Positions 36,110 to 45,155 of a DNA stretch of 64,000 nucleotides are shown piece by piece. The notes beneath the pieces were generated by a model that ran no database searches, was not told where the DNA came from, and saw only the letters and a list, made by a program, of their open reading frames with translations. The position numbers and the translations under genes were made by a program. Each line of letters opens with the position of its first letter. Position 1 is the first letter of the stretch. This stretch comes from Verrucomicrobiota bacterium (GTDB lineage Bacteria; Verrucomicrobiota; Verrucomicrobiia; Chthoniobacterales; Terrimicrobiaceae), in contig JAPLTF010000014.1 in assembly GCA_026398275.1 (NCBI GenBank), positions 24,713 through 88,712 of the forward strand, read 5' to 3'.

Positions 36110-36964
36110 TCAACGACTCTCTGAATAGTCGGTAGGCTCACCGACCGCCGCCCAGGCATCGAGTTCGCGTTGTGCGGCCGCGATTTTTTTCCGTGATTTG
36201 TCGGTCGCATATTTGCCCAGCACAAGCCGAAGTGGAGGCCGATCCGAGAGGACCGCTGCAATGATGGCTTCGGCTGCTTTTTCCGGATCGCCGGGCTGTT
36301 TGCCCTCCATGTTCTCGAGATAGTGGGCAAACTTTCCACTCGTCGGGGCGTAATCCGCCATCACTCGATCAGCCCTCTCCTGCGACCGGGTGAGGAAATC
36401 GGTGCGAAACGGCCCGGGCTGCACGAGCAGGACCTTCAGGCCGAGCGGCCGAACCTCTGCCGCCAGCGCCTCGGAAGCGCCTTCGAGTGCCCACTTCGTC
36501 GCGCCGTATATGGAAAAGCCCGCGTAATTCGAAATGACCGCGGCCGCGCTGATATTGACGATATGCCCGCTGCCCTGCGCGCGCAGAATCGGCAATGCCG
36601 CGCGGATCACGCGCAGAGCGCCGAAGAAATTGGTTTCAAAATTGCGCGCGATCTGCTCGTCGCCCAATTCCTCCAGCGCGCCGACCAGCCCGTAGCCGGC
36701 ATTGTTCACAACGACATCGAGCCTGCCAAACGCGGACGCCGCCTCTGCGACGACGGCTTGCACCTGATCCGGCAACGTGACATCGAGCGCAAACGCACGG
36801 CAGTGCGCGGGATGGCCTGCCACCAGATCGGCAAGCGTGTCCGGCTGCCGGGCAGTGGCCACGACACGATGGCCCCGGGCCAGAGCACGCAGCGCAAGCG
36901 CGCGGCCGAGTCCGCTCGAGCAACCGGTGATGAACCATACCGGGGAAATGCTTTGTTCGTTCAT
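36110..36964 (-). CDS. Short-chain dehydrogenase/reductase
   Basis: A 284-residue classical SDR. Start at ATG 36964, overlapping the DUF2071 stop (ATGA); the tracked extension is shadow. NAD(P) motif WFITGCSSGLGRALAL, structural VVNNAGYGL, catalytic Ser in NISAAAVISNYAGFS, YGATK (YxxxK) and VQPGPFRTDFL. The fold assignment is firm but the substrate is unknown. It resembles oxidoreductases often annotated as DltE-like or ketoreductase. It forms a two-gene unit with the DUF2071 protein. Confidence 0.88.
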   Translation of the reverse strand: MNEQSISPVWFITGCSSGLGRALALRALARGHRVVATARQPDTLADLVAGHPAHCRAFALDVTLPDQVQAVVAEAASAFGRLDVVVNNAGYGLVGALEELGDEQIARNFETNFFGALRVIRAALPILRAQGSGHIVNISAAAVISNYAGFSIYGATKWALEGASEALAAEVRPLGLKVLLVQPGPFRTDFLTRSQERADRVMADYAPTSGKFAHYLENMEGKQPGDPEKAAEAIIAAVLSDRPPLRLVLGKYATDKSRKKIAAAQRELDAWAAVGEPTDYSESR

Positions 36965-37770
36965 GAGGAAAATGCTTTCGCAGGTGCGCCGGTTTTGAGG
37001 GGACTCAACGGAAAGATGGAAACGTCCACCGCCGCGGCGCCGAGCAGCGAGACAGGTTCGCCGGTCAGGAAAAATCCCGCCTGCCGGCCCGGCCCGGCCG
37101 AAAACTGCGTGACCTCGGGGGCGAAGAGCCGGTATGGCGCATGATGCACACGTCCCTCGAACAGCCGGCCTGCCGGGTCGGCGGCAAAAAGCAGGTAGCG
37201 CTCGGCCAAAAAGAATTCGAGCGAACCCGGCTGGGCGGGCGAGGATCCGGGTCCGGATCTCCAGGCATATTCGCAAACCGGCGCGCCTGCCGCGCAGCGC
37301 TGCGATCTGTAAAAGACCGTTCCGTCGCGAATCCCCGACGACATCTCCGCATGAAAATACGGGAGGTGGAAAAAGCGCCTCGCAAGGGACACCGCGACCG
37401 GTTGGTTGCAGTCCAGCGAGTAAAACCAAACGCCCGGACGGCCCCCGGCATCAAAAACGTAAGTCCGCACGTTGAGTTCAAGAAACCAGGAAATCGCTGG
37501 AAGCGGCGGTAGCCAAGCCGGACGGACGCGCTGCATAAAAAATGGCACGACACCGAGATAGGCATCGCCTTCGAACGTATCGACAAACAATCCCGGCGGC
37601 AGCGTCGCCTGAATCTCCGCCGCGGCGATTTTCCAGTGACAAAAGAGCAAATGGTTCCAGCGTTGCCGGCCGACCACGAACGATGCGGGTCGCTCGCGCA
37701 GCGCCAGCCGCTGCGCCATGGACGGCTGTTCACTCAGGTTCGCCGGAAAAGACTCGGAACAAATCGTCAC
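36961..37770 (-). CDS. DUF2071 family protein (YqjF-like)
   Basis: A 269-residue soluble protein with the family pattern NHLLFCHWKIAAAEIQATLPPGLFVDTFEGDAYLGVVPF (N-terminal half), VRTYVFDAGGRPGVWFYSLD, HLPYFHAEM, and ERYLLFAADPAGRLFEGRVHH. The biochemical role of this family is not established. ATGA coupling to the SDR suggests a shared small-molecule pathway or stress function. Confidence 0.82.
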   Translation of the reverse strand: MTICSESFPANLSEQPSMAQRLALRERPASFVVGRQRWNHLLFCHWKIAAAEIQATLPPGLFVDTFEGDAYLGVVPFFMQRVRPAWLPPLPAISWFLELNVRTYVFDAGGRPGVWFYSLDCNQPVAVSLARRFFHLPYFHAEMSSGIRDGTVFYRSQRCAAGAPVCEYAWRSGPGSSPAQPGSLEFFLAERYLLFAADPAGRLFEGRVHHAPYRLFAPEVTQFSAGPGRQAGFFLTGEPVSLLGAAAVDVSIFPLSPLKTGAPAKAFSS

Positions 37771-37828
37771 ACTGGGAGCAGTATCACGATCAGCGGGAAT
37801 AACAACGGGGCAGACCTATTGGCTCCCT

Positions 37829-38227
37829 TCAGCCATGTGCCGGCCGTCGCTTTTCCAGAACCAGTCGGGTGCCCTTCGCCTGCGGCAGGTAGGCGACATG
37901 GTCGAAGGCCTGCTGGATGATATGGACGCCGAGGCCGCCGGGGCGGATGTCCTCGAGCTTGCGGCTCTTGATTTTCTTTGGATCGCAGGAGCGGCCGTAA
38001 TCGCGGAGGACAAACCGGACGAGCTTGTGCAGGCCGGTCATCTCGAGCCGCACCGGTTTGCATTCGTGGGCGTATGCGTGGCGGATCACGTTCGTGCAGG
38101 CCTCATCGAGGGCGAGCACCATCAGCTCGGTCGCGCACTCATCGAAGCCATTCTTTGCCAGAAACCCCCGCACCGCTTTGCGAACCTTTGCGAGGTGGCA
38201 TGTGTCGCTTGTGAAGGTGATTTTCAT
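37829..38227 (-). CDS. RsbW-like anti-sigma/serine kinase (HATPase_c)
   Basis: A 132-residue single-domain GHKL ATPase. N-box LALDEACTNVIRHAY, G1 region LRDYGRSCDP and G2 GGLGVHIIQQAF are clear. Proteins of this type phosphorylate STAS anti-anti-sigma factors or bind a sigma factor. No STAS or sigma gene is adjacent, so the partner lies elsewhere. Its ATG overlaps the stop of the RsbU-like phosphatase gene, so kinase and phosphatase are made together. Confidence 0.85.
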   Translation of the reverse strand: MKITFTSDTCHLAKVRKAVRGFLAKNGFDECATELMVLALDEACTNVIRHAYAHECKPVRLEMTGLHKLVRFVLRDYGRSCDPKKIKSRKLEDIRPGGLGVHIIQQAFDHVAYLPQAKGTRLVLEKRRPAHG

Positions 38228-39495
38228 TCGAAGCCTCCCACAAGAACCGTCAGGTCATCGAGCTGGCGTCCGTCCCCGCGGTGCCGGAGTTCGGCATTCA
38301 CAAGCCGGTTGAGGAGGGTAACCGTGTCGGCGGCCGGCCCGGATGCATGATCGAGCAGGCCTTCGTCGAACTGCGAATCCCCGCCTTCCTTGCGCGACTC
38401 GCTGAGACCGTCAGTGTAGACAACGATTCGATCCCCCGGCCCCAGAACCAGTGCCCCGTGGTGGTAGCCGGCATTCGGGAGGATCCCCAGCGGCAGCGCG
38501 GCGGGAGTCTCGATCCTCATCGCCGAGCCGTTGGCCTTGACCAGCAGCGGCTGGCAATGTCCCGCGCTCGCGATCTCCACCCGGCGGGTGGCGGGGATCA
38601 TCCGGCCGATGATCGTCGTGACAAACATCCCGCGGATAACGTTCGCATAGAGAGTTTCGTTCAGCCGGGCGAGCGCGGTGTCCGGGCCGGTCGTCCCGGC
38701 GAGGACGAACTGCATCGCACTCAGCGTCTGCGCCATGAGCAGCGCGGCGGAGATCCCCTTTCCCGACACATCGCCGATCGCGAAGCAGATCTCATCGGCG
38801 TTGCGCACAAACACCCCGTAAAAATCTCCGCCGACATTCGCGGCCGGGCTGTTGTGGGCGGAAAACACCGCGCCCTGAACGTCCTTGGGGATCGCGCGGG
38901 AGAGCAGCTCGCTCTGGATCTCGGCTGCAATCGCGAGATCGCGCTCGACCCGCTCCTGCGCGCGGATTTTTTCCAGCGTCCGAAGCTTTTCAATCGCGGT
39001 CGCCGTCAGGTTGGCATACGCGCAGAACCCCTCGAAATCCTCCGCCTCGAAGGCCGGCTTCTCGCGTGGGTTCAGGACTTGCAGGACCCCGAGGATCTGG
39101 GACTCGCTCTTCAGCGGCACGCAGATGATCGAGCGCGTGATGAACCCGGTCTTTTTGTCCGCCTCCTTGAAAAACCTCTCGTCCTGGTAGGCATCCGGGA
39201 TCAGCAGCGGCTCGTCGTGCTCGAAGACCCATCCGGCGATCCCCTTGCCGCGCGGAATCGAAAGTTTCGGCTCGACGTAGCCGGTTTCGCCGCGGGTCGC
39301 GATCGCGAGCTCCAGGCCCCCGGTTTCCGGATCCACCAGAAACAACGACGCCGCCTCCGCACGGATCACCCGCCGCGCCACGTCGAGGATCGCCCGCAGC
39401 AGCTCGCCGTAGTCGGTGATCGAATTGATCAGCCCGCTGACTTCGACGAGCCCTTTGTAAATCTGCAGGGATTTGCGGAGGGATTCATCCGGCAT
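38224..39495 (-). CDS. GAF-domain PP2C phosphatase (RsbU/SpoIIE-like)
   Basis: A 423-residue protein: an N-terminal GAF sensor domain (residues 20-180; EAASLFLVDPETGG, GIAGWVFEHDEPLLI, SIICVPLKSESQILGVLQVLN), a short coiled linker (IRAQERVERDLAIAAEIQSELL), then a SpoIIE-type PPM phosphatase (NVGGDFYGVF, CFAIGDVSGKGISAALLMA, VVYTDGLSES, DDLTVLV) with metal-binding Asp residues intact. It should dephosphorylate a STAS antagonist in response to a ligand or redox cue sensed by GAF, opposing the downstream RsbW-like kinase. Confidence 0.9.
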   Translation of the reverse strand: MPDESLRKSLQIYKGLVEVSGLINSITDYGELLRAILDVARRVIRAEAASLFLVDPETGGLELAIATRGETGYVEPKLSIPRGKGIAGWVFEHDEPLLIPDAYQDERFFKEADKKTGFITRSIICVPLKSESQILGVLQVLNPREKPAFEAEDFEGFCAYANLTATAIEKLRTLEKIRAQERVERDLAIAAEIQSELLSRAIPKDVQGAVFSAHNSPAANVGGDFYGVFVRNADEICFAIGDVSGKGISAALLMAQTLSAMQFVLAGTTGPDTALARLNETLYANVIRGMFVTTIIGRMIPATRRVEIASAGHCQPLLVKANGSAMRIETPAALPLGILPNAGYHHGALVLGPGDRIVVYTDGLSESRKEGGDSQFDEGLLDHASGPAADTVTLLNRLVNAELRHRGDGRQLDDLTVLVGGFE

Positions 39496-39608
39496 GCCCG
39501 GAATGTTTCACAGCGGATCGCACATTGCCAGCCTCCGATGATCGCCGGGACAGAAACCGCGTCGATTTTCCATTGGAAGAAATCCGCCTCATGGTGAATG
39601 ATGCCGGC

Positions 39609-40316
39609 ATGTTGCGCCACGTATTCTGTCTCACGCTTGTAACGGCTGCGGGACTTGCTGCGGCTCCGGCAGGCCAGGTTCTCTCCGGCCTCAAAGCCAT
39701 CGAATCCCAGCCCTATGCCGCCACGGCAAAAGTGGTCGAAATTCACGGCGAACGGGGAGATCCGCAGCCGAAAGAGTGGGTCTATCTTCTGAGCGATTCT
39801 TCCGCGCGCGGCGGGGTGCGCGAGATCGCGGTGGCCGATGGCAAAATCACTTCCGAGCGGACACCTCTCCGGGGGATGGCCGAAGTCGCCGGCATGGCGC
39901 CGATTGATACCCGCGCACTTTCCGTCGATGCCGGGGAGGTTTTTCGCATCGCCCACAAGGAAGCCGAAAAGAACGAGCTGGGATTTGACTGGATCGACTA
40001 CACGCTCCGCACGGACGCCGACAGCAACGCCCCGGTCTGGATCGTGAAGCTCTCTGACAACATGGGCGCCCCCGTGGGAACCGTCCGCATTTCCGCCAAG
40101 GGCGGCACGGTGGTGAGCGCCCTCCAACCCGACCCCGATGCCAAGGCCCGCGCCGGCGCCACGCCGGTCAGCAAGGACGGCGGGATCCTGGGCAGTGTCA
40201 GCAAGGCGGCCGGCCGCGCCGCAAAGAGCACCTCGGACTCGACGCTCCATTTCATCGGCACCCTGCAGGAGGAAATCGTGGGCGAGCGCACGATCGGACC
40301 CAAGGAAAACGAATGA
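39609..40316 (+). CDS. Secreted protein of unknown function paired with NfeD
   Basis: A 235-residue protein begun at ATG 39609, which gives a signal peptide MLRHVFCLTLVTAAGLAAAP; an in-frame ATG at 39591 is the alternative. The mature region (KAIESQPYAATAKVVEIHGERGDPQPKEW, LGFDWIDYTLRTDAD, VRISAKGGTVVSAL) suggests a small periplasmic domain of PepSY-like size, but I do not recognise a family. It is coupled to the NfeD-like membrane protein by an ATGA overlap and is divergent from rsbU. Confidence 0.6.
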   Translation: MLRHVFCLTLVTAAGLAAAPAGQVLSGLKAIESQPYAATAKVVEIHGERGDPQPKEWVYLLSDSSARGGVREIAVADGKITSERTPLRGMAEVAGMAPIDTRALSVDAGEVFRIAHKEAEKNELGFDWIDYTLRTDADSNAPVWIVKLSDNMGAPVGTVRISAKGGTVVSALQPDPDAKARAGATPVSKDGGILGSVSKAAGRAAKSTSDSTLHFIGTLQEEIVGERTIGPKENE

Positions 40317-40780
40317 TCGGACAGGCGATCATCGTTCTCGTCGTCGTCGGTTTTTTGATGATCGCCGCCGAGGTCTTTGTTCCCGGCCTCGTGCTCGGAA
40401 CTCTGGGCGGCCTCTGCCTCATCGGCGCGGTCGTGCTCTGCTACGTCTCCTACGGAGCGCTCCTCGGAACCGTCGCCTTCGCATCGCTCGCCGTTCTCAG
40501 CATCCTCGGATTTTTCCTCTGGCTCAGGCTTTTCCCGCATACGCCGCTCGGAAAAAAGATGATGCTCAACAAGTCCCTCGCCTCCCGCAACTCCCTGCCA
40601 ACCTCCAACTTGATCGGAGAAACCGGCGAGGCGGTCACCCCCCTCCGCCCGGCAGGAACCGCCATCATCCATGGCCGGCGCATGGATGTCGTGGCCGAGA
40701 GCGGGCTCATCGAATCCGGGGAAAAAATCACCGTGGTTTCCCAGGAGGGAATCCGGATTGTCGTCCGCCTGCTCGCCTGA
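40313..40780 (+). CDS. NfeD-like membrane protein
   Basis: A 155-residue protein with two or three N-terminal hydrophobic helices (IIVLVVVGFLMIAAEVFVPGLVLGTLGGLCLIGAVV, then LLGTVAFASLAVLSILGFFLW) followed by a C-terminal OB-fold domain (LIGETGEAVTPLRPAGTAIIHGRRMDVVAESGLIESGEKITVV) typical of NfeD proteins, usually partners of membrane proteases or stomatin-like proteins. No stomatin is next to it; the partner here is the secreted protein just upstream. Confidence 0.85.
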   Translation: MIGQAIIVLVVVGFLMIAAEVFVPGLVLGTLGGLCLIGAVVLCYVSYGALLGTVAFASLAVLSILGFFLWLRLFPHTPLGKKMMLNKSLASRNSLPTSNLIGETGEAVTPLRPAGTAIIHGRRMDVVAESGLIESGEKITVVSQEGIRIVVRLLA

Positions 40781-40845
40781 CCGGATTTGTGGAAAATCCC
40801 GCCGACTACAGGATTCTATTGACGCGGGTCATAAAACGAATGGTT

Positions 40846-40873
40846 TTGCGTCGCCGCGGGAATTTGATATAAG
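40846..40873 (+). promoter_or_regulatory. Possible sigma-70-type promoter for nuo operon
   Basis: In the 113 bases before nuoB, TTGCGT and TATAAG are separated by 16 bases, ending about 20 bases before the nuoB ATG. An A/T-rich stretch (AACTTATAAAATTT) follows. The match is partial and not tested. Confidence 0.25.
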
Positions 40874-40893
40874 GCAAACTTATAAAATTTCCG

Positions 40894-41514
40894 ATGCTGG
40901 ACGAAGAACTCAAAGCCGATTTGCAAAAGCGCGGAATCTTCGTGGCCTCGTTTGAGGACCTCTACAACTGGGGCCGGAAGAATTCGCTTTGGCCGCTGCA
41001 GTTCGGGCTCGCGTGCTGCGCGATCGAGATGATTGCGACTGCGGCGGCGCGTTTTGACATGGCGCGGTTCGGGGCCGAGGTGTTCCGTCCGTCTCCACGG
41101 CAGGCCGATCTCATGATCATCGCGGGCACGGTGACAAAGAAGATGGCCCCGCTCGTCGTGCGTCTTTACAACCAAATGCCGGAGCCGAAATATGTGATCG
41201 CCATGGGCGCGTGCGCGATCTCGGGCGGGCCGTTCAAGGAAGGCTACAATGTTTTGAAAGGGATCGACCGGTTTATCCCTGTGGACGTCGCGATTCCGGG
41301 ATGCCCACCCCGCCCGGAGGCGCTCCTCGAGGGGCTCATCAAGCTTCAGGAAAAGATTGCGGGCCAGCGGCTGTTCGGGCCGAACCGCGCGCGACATGCC
41401 GATACCCGCGATGCGGCGGACTACCCGGTTCCGGCCTACGGCACCCACGATCTCGAGCCCGCGTTGAACCCCAGGATTTTCCAGCCCGATCCGCCACGGA
41501 GGGATGGGGAATGA
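40894..41514 (+). CDS. nuoB: NADH-quinone oxidoreductase subunit B
   Basis: A 206-residue subunit of the complex I peripheral arm that carries cluster N2, the last iron-sulfur centre before quinone. Cluster ligands are seen as the tandem Cys in [10 protein letters not shown] (C41/C42), MGACAISGG and IPGCPPRPE. The C-terminal 50 residues are longer than the core. It is the first gene of the cluster, with no nuoA immediately upstream. GGAGG before the nuoC start lies inside its end, and the stop overlaps nuoC (ATGA). Confidence 0.95.
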   Translation: MLDEELKADLQKRGIFVASFEDLYNWGRKNSLWPLQFGLACCAIEMIATAAARFDMARFGAEVFRPSPRQADLMIIAGTVTKKMAPLVVRLYNQMPEPKYVIAMGACAISGGPFKEGYNVLKGIDRFIPVDVAIPGCPPRPEALLEGLIKLQEKIAGQRLFGPNRARHADTRDAADYPVPAYGTHDLEPALNPRIFQPDPPRRDGE

Positions 41515-42122
41515 CCGGAGTGCTCGAAGCCATCAGGGACGCATTGCCGTCAGCCGGGGTGGAGGTTCTCAAAAACTCCAGCCCGTGCGCACAGGACTCG
41601 CTTGTCGTCAGCGCGAAAGACGCCCGCGCGGTCGCGGAATTTCTGCGCGATTCGCTGGGATACGATTATTGCTCGAACGTGAGCGGCGTGGACTGGCCTG
41701 CGAGGAAGGTCAAGGAGGAGGTCGTTCACAAGGAGTCGGTGGAGGGGGTGGAATCCGAAGTCAAAGAGACCGTCGAGCGCGAGATTCCCGGGTGCCTCGA
41801 GGCTGTCTACCACCTCTACTCCATCGCCAAAAGATCCGGCCTCCTGACCCTGCGCGTGCGGACGGGCGACCGGAAGAACTCCGTGACGATCCCCTCGCTC
41901 ACGCCGGTTTGGAAGAGCGCGGACTTTCAGGAGCGCGAGGCGTTTGACCTCTTTGGGATTCATTTTGAAGGCCACCCCGATCTGCGCCGGCTCCTGATGT
42001 GGGAAGAGTTTGCCGATTTTCCGATGCGCAAGGACTACGTGCCGCCGGACGACTTTGAATACGAGCCGACCCCGCACGATGCGATCCTGGCGAAGGTGAA
42101 AGCACGAACGGAGGCCGCATGA
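41511..42122 (+). CDS. nuoC: NADH-quinone oxidoreductase subunit C
   Basis: A 203-residue 30-kDa-type subunit. Start at ATG 41511 in an ATGA overlap, preceded by GGAGGGATGGGGA; the tracked ORF start at 41211 is shadow. Core motifs: [46 protein letters not shown] and FPMRKDYVP. Between SGVDWP and EAVYHLYS there is a charged insertion (about 25-30 residues, rich in Lys/Glu/Val) not usual for the family. It binds NuoD; the two are coded adjacently with an ATGA overlap. Confidence 0.92.
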   Translation: MTGVLEAIRDALPSAGVEVLKNSSPCAQDSLVVSAKDARAVAEFLRDSLGYDYCSNVSGVDWPARKVKEEVVHKESVEGVESEVKETVEREIPGCLEAVYHLYSIAKRSGLLTLRVRTGDRKNSVTIPSLTPVWKSADFQEREAFDLFGIHFEGHPDLRRLLMWEEFADFPMRKDYVPPDDFEYEPTPHDAILAKVKARTEAA

Positions 42123-43342
42123 GCACATCTGCGAACACCGCGACCATCAGCCCAGGGGGCATGGGCGTCCCGCCCGTGTGCGGCGCTGGCTCCGCATCGC
42201 CGGCCAATCTCCAAACAGGCGGGACGCCTGTTCTCCCTGAGAGGAACCAAACGATCGACGTCTCCCTCGGGCCGCAACACCCCTCGACGCACGGCGTTTT
42301 CCGCATGAACGTCACGCTCGACGGCGAGACGGTCACGAAGCTCCAGCCGGTCTTCGGATACCTCCACCGCAACCACGAAAAAATTGCCGAAGGCAACTCG
42401 TGGCTGGCCGCGATGCCCTACACCGACCGCCTCGATTACATCTGCCCGCTCACGAACAACTGGGCGTATGCGCTTGCGGTGGAAAAGCTCGCGGGTATCG
42501 AGGTCGCCGAGCGCGCGGAATACATCCGCGTCATCACCGCCGAGCTCACCCGCCTTCAAAACCACACCGTATTTCTCGGCTTCATCCTCGGCGACATGGG
42601 CGCCTGGGGGTCGGCCCTCATGTATGCGTTCCGCGAGCGCGAAAAAATCCTCGACCTCTTCGAGTCGCTCACCGGCGCCCGCATGATGTGCAACTACATG
42701 CGCTTCGGCGGATGCCGCTGCGACCTGCCGGCCGGATGGATCCAGTCCGCCCGCAAGCTCGTGGACGGATTCCCTGCGTTCCTCGACGAGATGGAGGCGC
42801 TGCTCACCGGCAATGAAATCCTCCTCGCCCGCCTCCAGGGCATCGCCCCCCTGACCGCCGAACGCGCGATCAACGGCGGCCTGTCGGGCCCGTGCCTCCG
42901 CGCCTCGGGCGTGGACTACGACATCCGCAAGGTCGAGAACTACGGTGTCTACAACCGGTTCAAGTTCCGCGTGCCGCGCGGCTCGACCGGAGATTGCTAC
43001 GACCGCTTTATGATCCGCGTCCTCGAGGCCCGCGAGTCGGTGGAGATCCTCAAACAGGCGATCGCCGGAATTCCCGAAGGCCCGATCGTCAACCCGAAAG
43101 CGAAGCAGCGCGGGTTCCGCCCGCCGGCCGGCGAAGCCTACGGGCGCATTGAAGGCCCGAAGGGCGAACTCGGATTCTACCTCATCAGCAACGGCAGCGA
43201 CCGCCCCTACCGGTTCCGCATCCGTCCGCCAAGCCTCATCAATCTCACCCTGCTTGAAGAGCTCAGCATCGGCACCAAAATCGCCGACGTCATGGTCATC
43301 CTCGGCTCCATCGACATCGTTCTCGGGGAGGTGGACCGGTGA
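42119..43342 (+). CDS. nuoD: NADH-quinone oxidoreductase subunit D with repeat-derived N-terminal segment
   Basis: A 407-residue 49-kDa subunit that forms much of the quinone cavity. Core begins at [19 protein letters not shown] with the conserved His, then [37 protein letters not shown] and the C-terminal [25 protein letters not shown]. Residues about 13-41 ([18 protein letters not shown]...GGTPVLPE) come from an in-frame 85-bp hairpin repeat and are absent from normal NuoD. The insertion lies before the conserved domain and probably forms a disordered N-terminal extension. Downstream nuoI starts at a GTG overlapping its stop. Confidence 0.94.
   Translation: MSTSANTATISPGGMGVPPVCGAGSASPANLQTGGTPVLPERNQTIDVSLGPQHPSTHGVFRMNVTLDGETVTKLQPVFGYLHRNHEKIAEGNSWLAAMPYTDRLDYICPLTNNWAYALAVEKLAGIEVAERAEYIRVITAELTRLQNHTVFLGFILGDMGAWGSALMYAFREREKILDLFESLTGARMMCNYMRFGGCRCDLPAGWIQSARKLVDGFPAFLDEMEALLTGNEILLARLQGIAPLTAERAINGGLSGPCLRASGVDYDIRKVENYGVYNRFKFRVPRGSTGDCYDRFMIRVLEARESVEILKQAIAGIPEGPIVNPKAKQRGFRPPAGEAYGRIEGPKGELGFYLISNGSDRPYRFRIRPPSLINLTLLEELSIGTKIADVMVILGSIDIVLGEVDR
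42154..42238. repeat. 85-bp double-hairpin repeat inside nuoD
   Basis: Left arm GGGCG-TCC-CGCCC and right arm ACAGGCG-GGA-CGCCTGT are hairpins in opposite orientation. The right 24 bases (AAACAGGCGGGACGCCTGTTCTCC) are identical to those of the copy at 45728. The length is a near multiple of three with no stop in the nuoD frame, so the gene stays open. Confidence 0.85.
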
Positions 43343-43950
43343 ACATCCCCGGATCCGGCATCATCAAAGGGCTCGCGGTCACCGCGCGGAATTTCCTGGG
43401 AAGCTATGTCGAAAAGGACCGTCTCACGACCGAGCAGTATCCCGAGGAGCGCCCGAAGCTTCCGGAAAATGCCCGCAGCTTCCCGTTCCTGGTTTTCGAC
43501 GGCGAGGATCCCGAGGCGGGCATGCGGTGCGTCTCGTGCAAAATCTGCGAAAAGGAATGCCCGCCGCAATGCATTTACATTGTGCAGGACCGCGACGCGG
43601 CCGGCAAGGCGATCAAGCGCCCGAAGGTTTTCGACATCGACATCTCGGTCTGCATGAGCTGCCAGATCTGCGTCGAGGTCTGCCCGTTTGAATCGATCCG
43701 CATGGACCAGGACTACGAGCTGAGCTCGTTCGACCGCTTCGGGTCGCTCGTCCTCGGCAAGTCTAGGCTTCTGAAATCGAACACCTACTACCGGAACATC
43801 CACCCGACCGAGGCAGCCGAGACGGACGCCCGGCTCGAAGCCGACCGGAAAAAGAAGGAGGCTGCTGCAGCCGCCAAGGCCGCAGCCGCTGAGAAAGCGG
43901 CCGCTGAAAAAGCCGCCAAGGCTGCCGTCGAACCGGAGGTCAAAGCCTGA
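43339..43950 (+). CDS. nuoI: NADH-quinone oxidoreductase subunit I
   Basis: A 203-residue ferredoxin-like subunit carrying two 4Fe-4S clusters: [15 protein letters not shown] and [15 protein letters not shown]. It starts with GTG at 43339, overlapping the nuoD stop by four bases, with GGGGAGG just upstream. The C-terminus is an Ala/Lys/Glu-rich tail of about 45 residues, longer than usual. Position between nuoD and nuoH departs from the common G-H-I order. Confidence 0.94.
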   Translation: MNIPGSGIIKGLAVTARNFLGSYVEKDRLTTEQYPEERPKLPENARSFPFLVFDGEDPEAGMRCVSCKICEKECPPQCIYIVQDRDAAGKAIKRPKVFDIDISVCMSCQICVEVCPFESIRMDQDYELSSFDRFGSLVLGKSRLLKSNTYYRNIHPTEAAETDARLEADRKKKEAAAAAKAAAAEKAAAEKAAKAAVEPEVKA

Positions 43951-45155
43951 TGGACCTCCTCGAACGCGCACCCATCGAACTCAAAAGCTGGTTCCTGAAC
44001 CTGCTCGGATCGTTTGGCGTTCCTCAAGGGATCCTGTCCGTCCTCTCCGCAGTCATCATCATCGGCACGGTCATCGGAGTTTTTCTCGGTCTCTTCGCGC
44101 TCATGTCGGTGATGGAGCGCAAGATCCTCGCACGGGCGCAGAACCGTTACGGCCCGAACCGCGTCGGCTTTTTCCGCTGGCGGCTGTTCGGCCTCTTCCA
44201 GCCGGTTGCGGACGGCATCAAGATGATCACCAAGGAAGACCTCGTGCCCCGCACCTCGGACCGGGCGGTCCACTTTCTCGCGCCGGTTGTGATGATGATT
44301 CCTGCGCTCCTTGTCCTCGCGATCCTTCCTTACGGGCGCGACATGGTGCCCGCGGAGCTCGATGCCGGGATCCTCTATTTCTTCGCGGTCGGGGCCGGGA
44401 CCGAAGTCGCGGTCTTCATGGCCGGGTGGGCGAGCAATAACAAGTATTCCGTGCTCGGCGCCATGCGCGCGATCGCCCAGATGATCAGCTACGAAATCCC
44501 GCTCGTCATGGCCGCGATCATCGCGGCGATGATCTCGGGCTCGCTGTCGCCCTCGGCCATCGTCGCCGCGCAGGGGGGATTCGCGTGGGGGTTCGTGCCG
44601 CAATGGTTTGTGCTCACACCGTGGGGATTTACCGCCGGCCTCCTGTTTTATATCGCGGCGCTGGCGGAATCAAACCGCAGCCCGTTTGACCTGCCGGAGG
44701 GGGAATCCGAGCTTGTGGCCGGACACCTCACCGAATATTCCGGCTTCAAATACGCGACGTTTTTTATGGCTGAATATATCGGGATGTTCGCGGTCTGCGG
44801 TCTGCTGGTCACCCTCTTCCTCGGCGGATGGCAGGCCCCGCTCCCGTTCCTGACGATCATCCCGTCCTGGTGCTGGTTTTTCGGCAAAGTCTGCTTCGTC
44901 GCGTTCACGATGGTCTGGGTCCGCGCGACCCTGCCGCGGCTGCGGATCGATCACATGCTCGCCTTCGCGTGGAAATTTCTGCTGCCCATGAGCTTCGCCG
45001 CGTTCCTCTCGGCCGCCTGCTGGCACTATGCCGGGCGCGGCCCCTTGGCCTGGCTGCTCTCGCTCGCCATCGTCGGGATCCCCTACCTGATCCTCGGCAC
45101 CGCGTTCACCAACCGCTTCGCCATCTCGCGGCGGACCTACCAATTTTCCGAATGA
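43950..45155 (+). CDS. nuoH: NADH-quinone oxidoreductase subunit H
   Basis: A 401-residue membrane subunit that links the quinone site to the proton-pumping arm. MERKILARAQNRYGPNRVG and AESNRSPFDLPEGESELVAG are the family signatures, and eight or nine helices are visible. An extended loop (SPSAIVAAQGGFAWGF) sits between two helices. ATG 43950 overlaps the nuoI stop by one base (TGATG). Confidence 0.95.
   Translation: MDLLERAPIELKSWFLNLLGSFGVPQGILSVLSAVIIIGTVIGVFLGLFALMSVMERKILARAQNRYGPNRVGFFRWRLFGLFQPVADGIKMITKEDLVPRTSDRAVHFLAPVVMMIPALLVLAILPYGRDMVPAELDAGILYFFAVGAGTEVAVFMAGWASNNKYSVLGAMRAIAQMISYEIPLVMAAIIAAMISGSLSPSAIVAAQGGFAWGFVPQWFVLTPWGFTAGLLFYIAALAESNRSPFDLPEGESELVAGHLTEYSGFKYATFFMAEYIGMFAVCGLLVTLFLGGWQAPLPFLTIIPSWCWFFGKVCFVAFTMVWVRATLPRLRIDHMLAFAWKFLLPMSFAAFLSAACWHYAGRGPLAWLLSLAIVGIPYLILGTAFTNRFAISRRTYQFSE

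Noticed and set aside
41211-42122. NuoC with a 100-residue N-terminal extension
   Set aside because: The extension overlaps nuoB; ATG 41511 has GGAGG upstream and the ATGA overlap.
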